A stretch of 64,000 nucleotides of DNA. Source: Micromonospora sp. C31. Lineage in GTDB: Bacteria; Actinomycetota; Actinomycetes; Mycobacteriales; Micromonosporaceae. Location of the stretch: the NCBI RefSeq assembly GCF_018070575.1, contig NZ_JAGPXN010000022.1:1-64000 (forward strand), written 5' to 3'. Made by a program: the position numbers and the translations under genes. Shown one piece after another: positions 63,098-64,000 of the stretch; position 1 is the first letter of the stretch, and the number at the start of each line of letters is the position of its first letter. A model generated the notes under the pieces. It did no database searches. It was not told the origin of the DNA and was given only the letters and a program-made list of their open reading frames with translations.

Positions 63098-64000
63098 GCG
63101 CCGGACAGGTCTCCTTCGGCCGGTTCGTCGCCGACTGCGCCGCCGCCGGTCGGCTGGTCGTACAGCCCCGGATGGGCTTCGGCGACCTGCGCCGCATGCG
63201 CGCCGGCCTGGAACGGACCCGGTTCGCCGCCGCCACCACCGTCGGCACCGTCACCATCGACAGCTACACCCGCGTCGGTGCGCACGCCGCCGCCCGGCGG
63301 GCCCTCGCCGAGGGCACCGCGCTCAACGGCTACCCCATCGTGGCGTACCCGCAGGAGACGACCCGCGCCCTGCTCGACGGGGTGCGCGACGACACCTTCC
63401 CGGTGCAGGTCCGGCACGGATCCTCCCGACCGGAGTCGATCATCCGGGCGCTGACCGCCGCCGGGCTCGACGCCACCGAGGGCGGCCCGGTCTCCTACTG
63501 CCTGCCCTACGGCCGCACCCCGCTGCGCGAGTCGGTGCGCCACTGGGCGCGCGGCTGCGAACTGCTCGCCGAGCGTGCCCCCGGCACCGCCCACGTGGAG
63601 AGCTTCGGCGGCTGCCTGCTCGGCCAGCTCTGCCCACCCGGGCTGCTCGTGGCGATCAGCCTGCTGGAGGCGCTGTTCTTCGCCCGGCACGGCATCGGCA
63701 GCGTGTCGCTGAGCTACGCCCAGCAGACCAACCCCGACCAGGACGCCGAGGCGGTGCGGGCGCTGCGCCGCCTCGCCGGGGAGTTCCTGCCCGCGCACGT
63801 GGACCGGCACGTGGTCCTCTACACGTACATGGGGGTGTTCCCGACCACGGTCGGCGGTGCCCGCCGGCTGCTGGAGGCGTCCGCCCGGCTCGCGGTCCGC
63901 GCCGGCGCGCAGCGGCTGATCGTCAAGACCAGCGCCGAGGCGCACCGCATCCCCACCGTCGAGGAGAACGTCCGCGCCCTGGAGACTGCGGCCGCCACCG
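63094..64000 (+). CDS. Catalytic large subunit of glutamate (methylaspartate) mutase, cut by the window end
   Basis: 302 residues visible, about two thirds of the family length, no stop before the window edge. Family features: VVQPRMGFGDLRRMRAGL, RHGSSRPESIIRAL, EGGPVSYCLPYGRTPL, ESFGGCLLGQLCPP and SVSLSYAQQTNPDQDAEAVR. It carries the TIM-barrel active site that binds glutamate and works with the preceding B12 subunit. In known lipopeptide clusters such as friulimicin this enzyme supplies 3-methylaspartate. Confidence 0.88.
   Translation, partial: MSAGQVSFGRFVADCAAAGRLVVQPRMGFGDLRRMRAGLERTRFAAATTVGTVTIDSYTRVGAHAAARRALAEGTALNGYPIVAYPQETTRALLDGVRDDTFPVQVRHGSSRPESIIRALTAAGLDATEGGPVSYCLPYGRTPLRESVRHWARGCELLAERAPGTAHVESFGGCLLGQLCPPGLLVAISLLEALFFARHGIGSVSLSYAQQTNPDQDAEAVRALRRLAGEFLPAHVDRHVVLYTYMGVFPTTVGGARRLLEASARLAVRAGAQRLIVKTSAEAHRIPTVEENVRALETAAAT

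Noticed and set aside
1..64000. CRISPR arrays, tRNA or rRNA genes, riboswitches
   Set aside because: I saw no regularly spaced short repeats, cloverleaf patterns or conserved riboswitch cores. A covariance-model scan would be needed to exclude small RNAs.

Overview
The window is high-GC actinomycete DNA. Strongly C-ending codons, GTG starts, plant-polysaccharide hydrolases with ricin-type lectin domains and a large NRPS locus fit Micromonosporaceae (Micromonospora or a relative). The genus is inference. I see no tRNA, rRNA or CRISPR array.

Left part (1-14.5 kb). A secreted DUF4394 protein adjoins a zinc-starvation (Zur) island: the COG0523 protein Mrf, a damaged type B L31, and a divergent rpmB-rpmG-rpsN operon of zinc-independent ribosomal proteins, with two Zur-box-like sequences. 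The island ends in remnants of a surface-anchored protein and an IS110 transposase. A carbohydrate locus follows on the minus strand: GH43+ricin, GH5+ricin, two GH43+AbfB, a small secreted protein and GH16+ricin. Two LacI-type operators lie upstream. The set suits arabinogalactan or arabinan breakdown. Then comes pdxY.

Middle part (14.8-29.5 kb). Housekeeping and envelope genes: a TlpA-like lipoprotein with CcdA, a DUF1330 protein, an M48 peptidase, an OmpR-type two-component system, a methyltransferase/DUF2064/GT2 operon, a polytopic membrane protein, an NAD-dependent epimerase and a membrane-anchored molybdopterin oxidoreductase. Four intergenic regions here carry an 11-bp-period GTAA repeat (TTAC-N7-TTAC), including one in front of the response regulator, so these genes may form one regulon.

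Right part (about 29.8 kb to the end). A non-ribosomal peptide cluster that continues past the window. Two regulators (SARP/NB-ARC/TPR and XRE/ATPase) flank a tiny secreted peptide. KAS III and a free ACP may supply an acyl starter. Four NRPS proteins follow: C-A-T-C-A-T; A-T; C-T-C-A*-T, where A* has lost its catalytic motifs; and A-C-T-C-A-T-C-A-T-TE. Associated genes are a type II thioesterase, a TauD/SyrP-like dioxygenase beside the A-T didomain, an MbtH protein and a B12-dependent glutamate (methylaspartate) mutase pair cut by the window end. The first NRPS holds two apparently identical 1.9-kb A-T copies with codon use unlike everything around them. Three transcription units share a strictly spaced promoter element. 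I infer an acylated or hydroxylated peptide, possibly with 3-methylaspartate; I cannot assign a known product.
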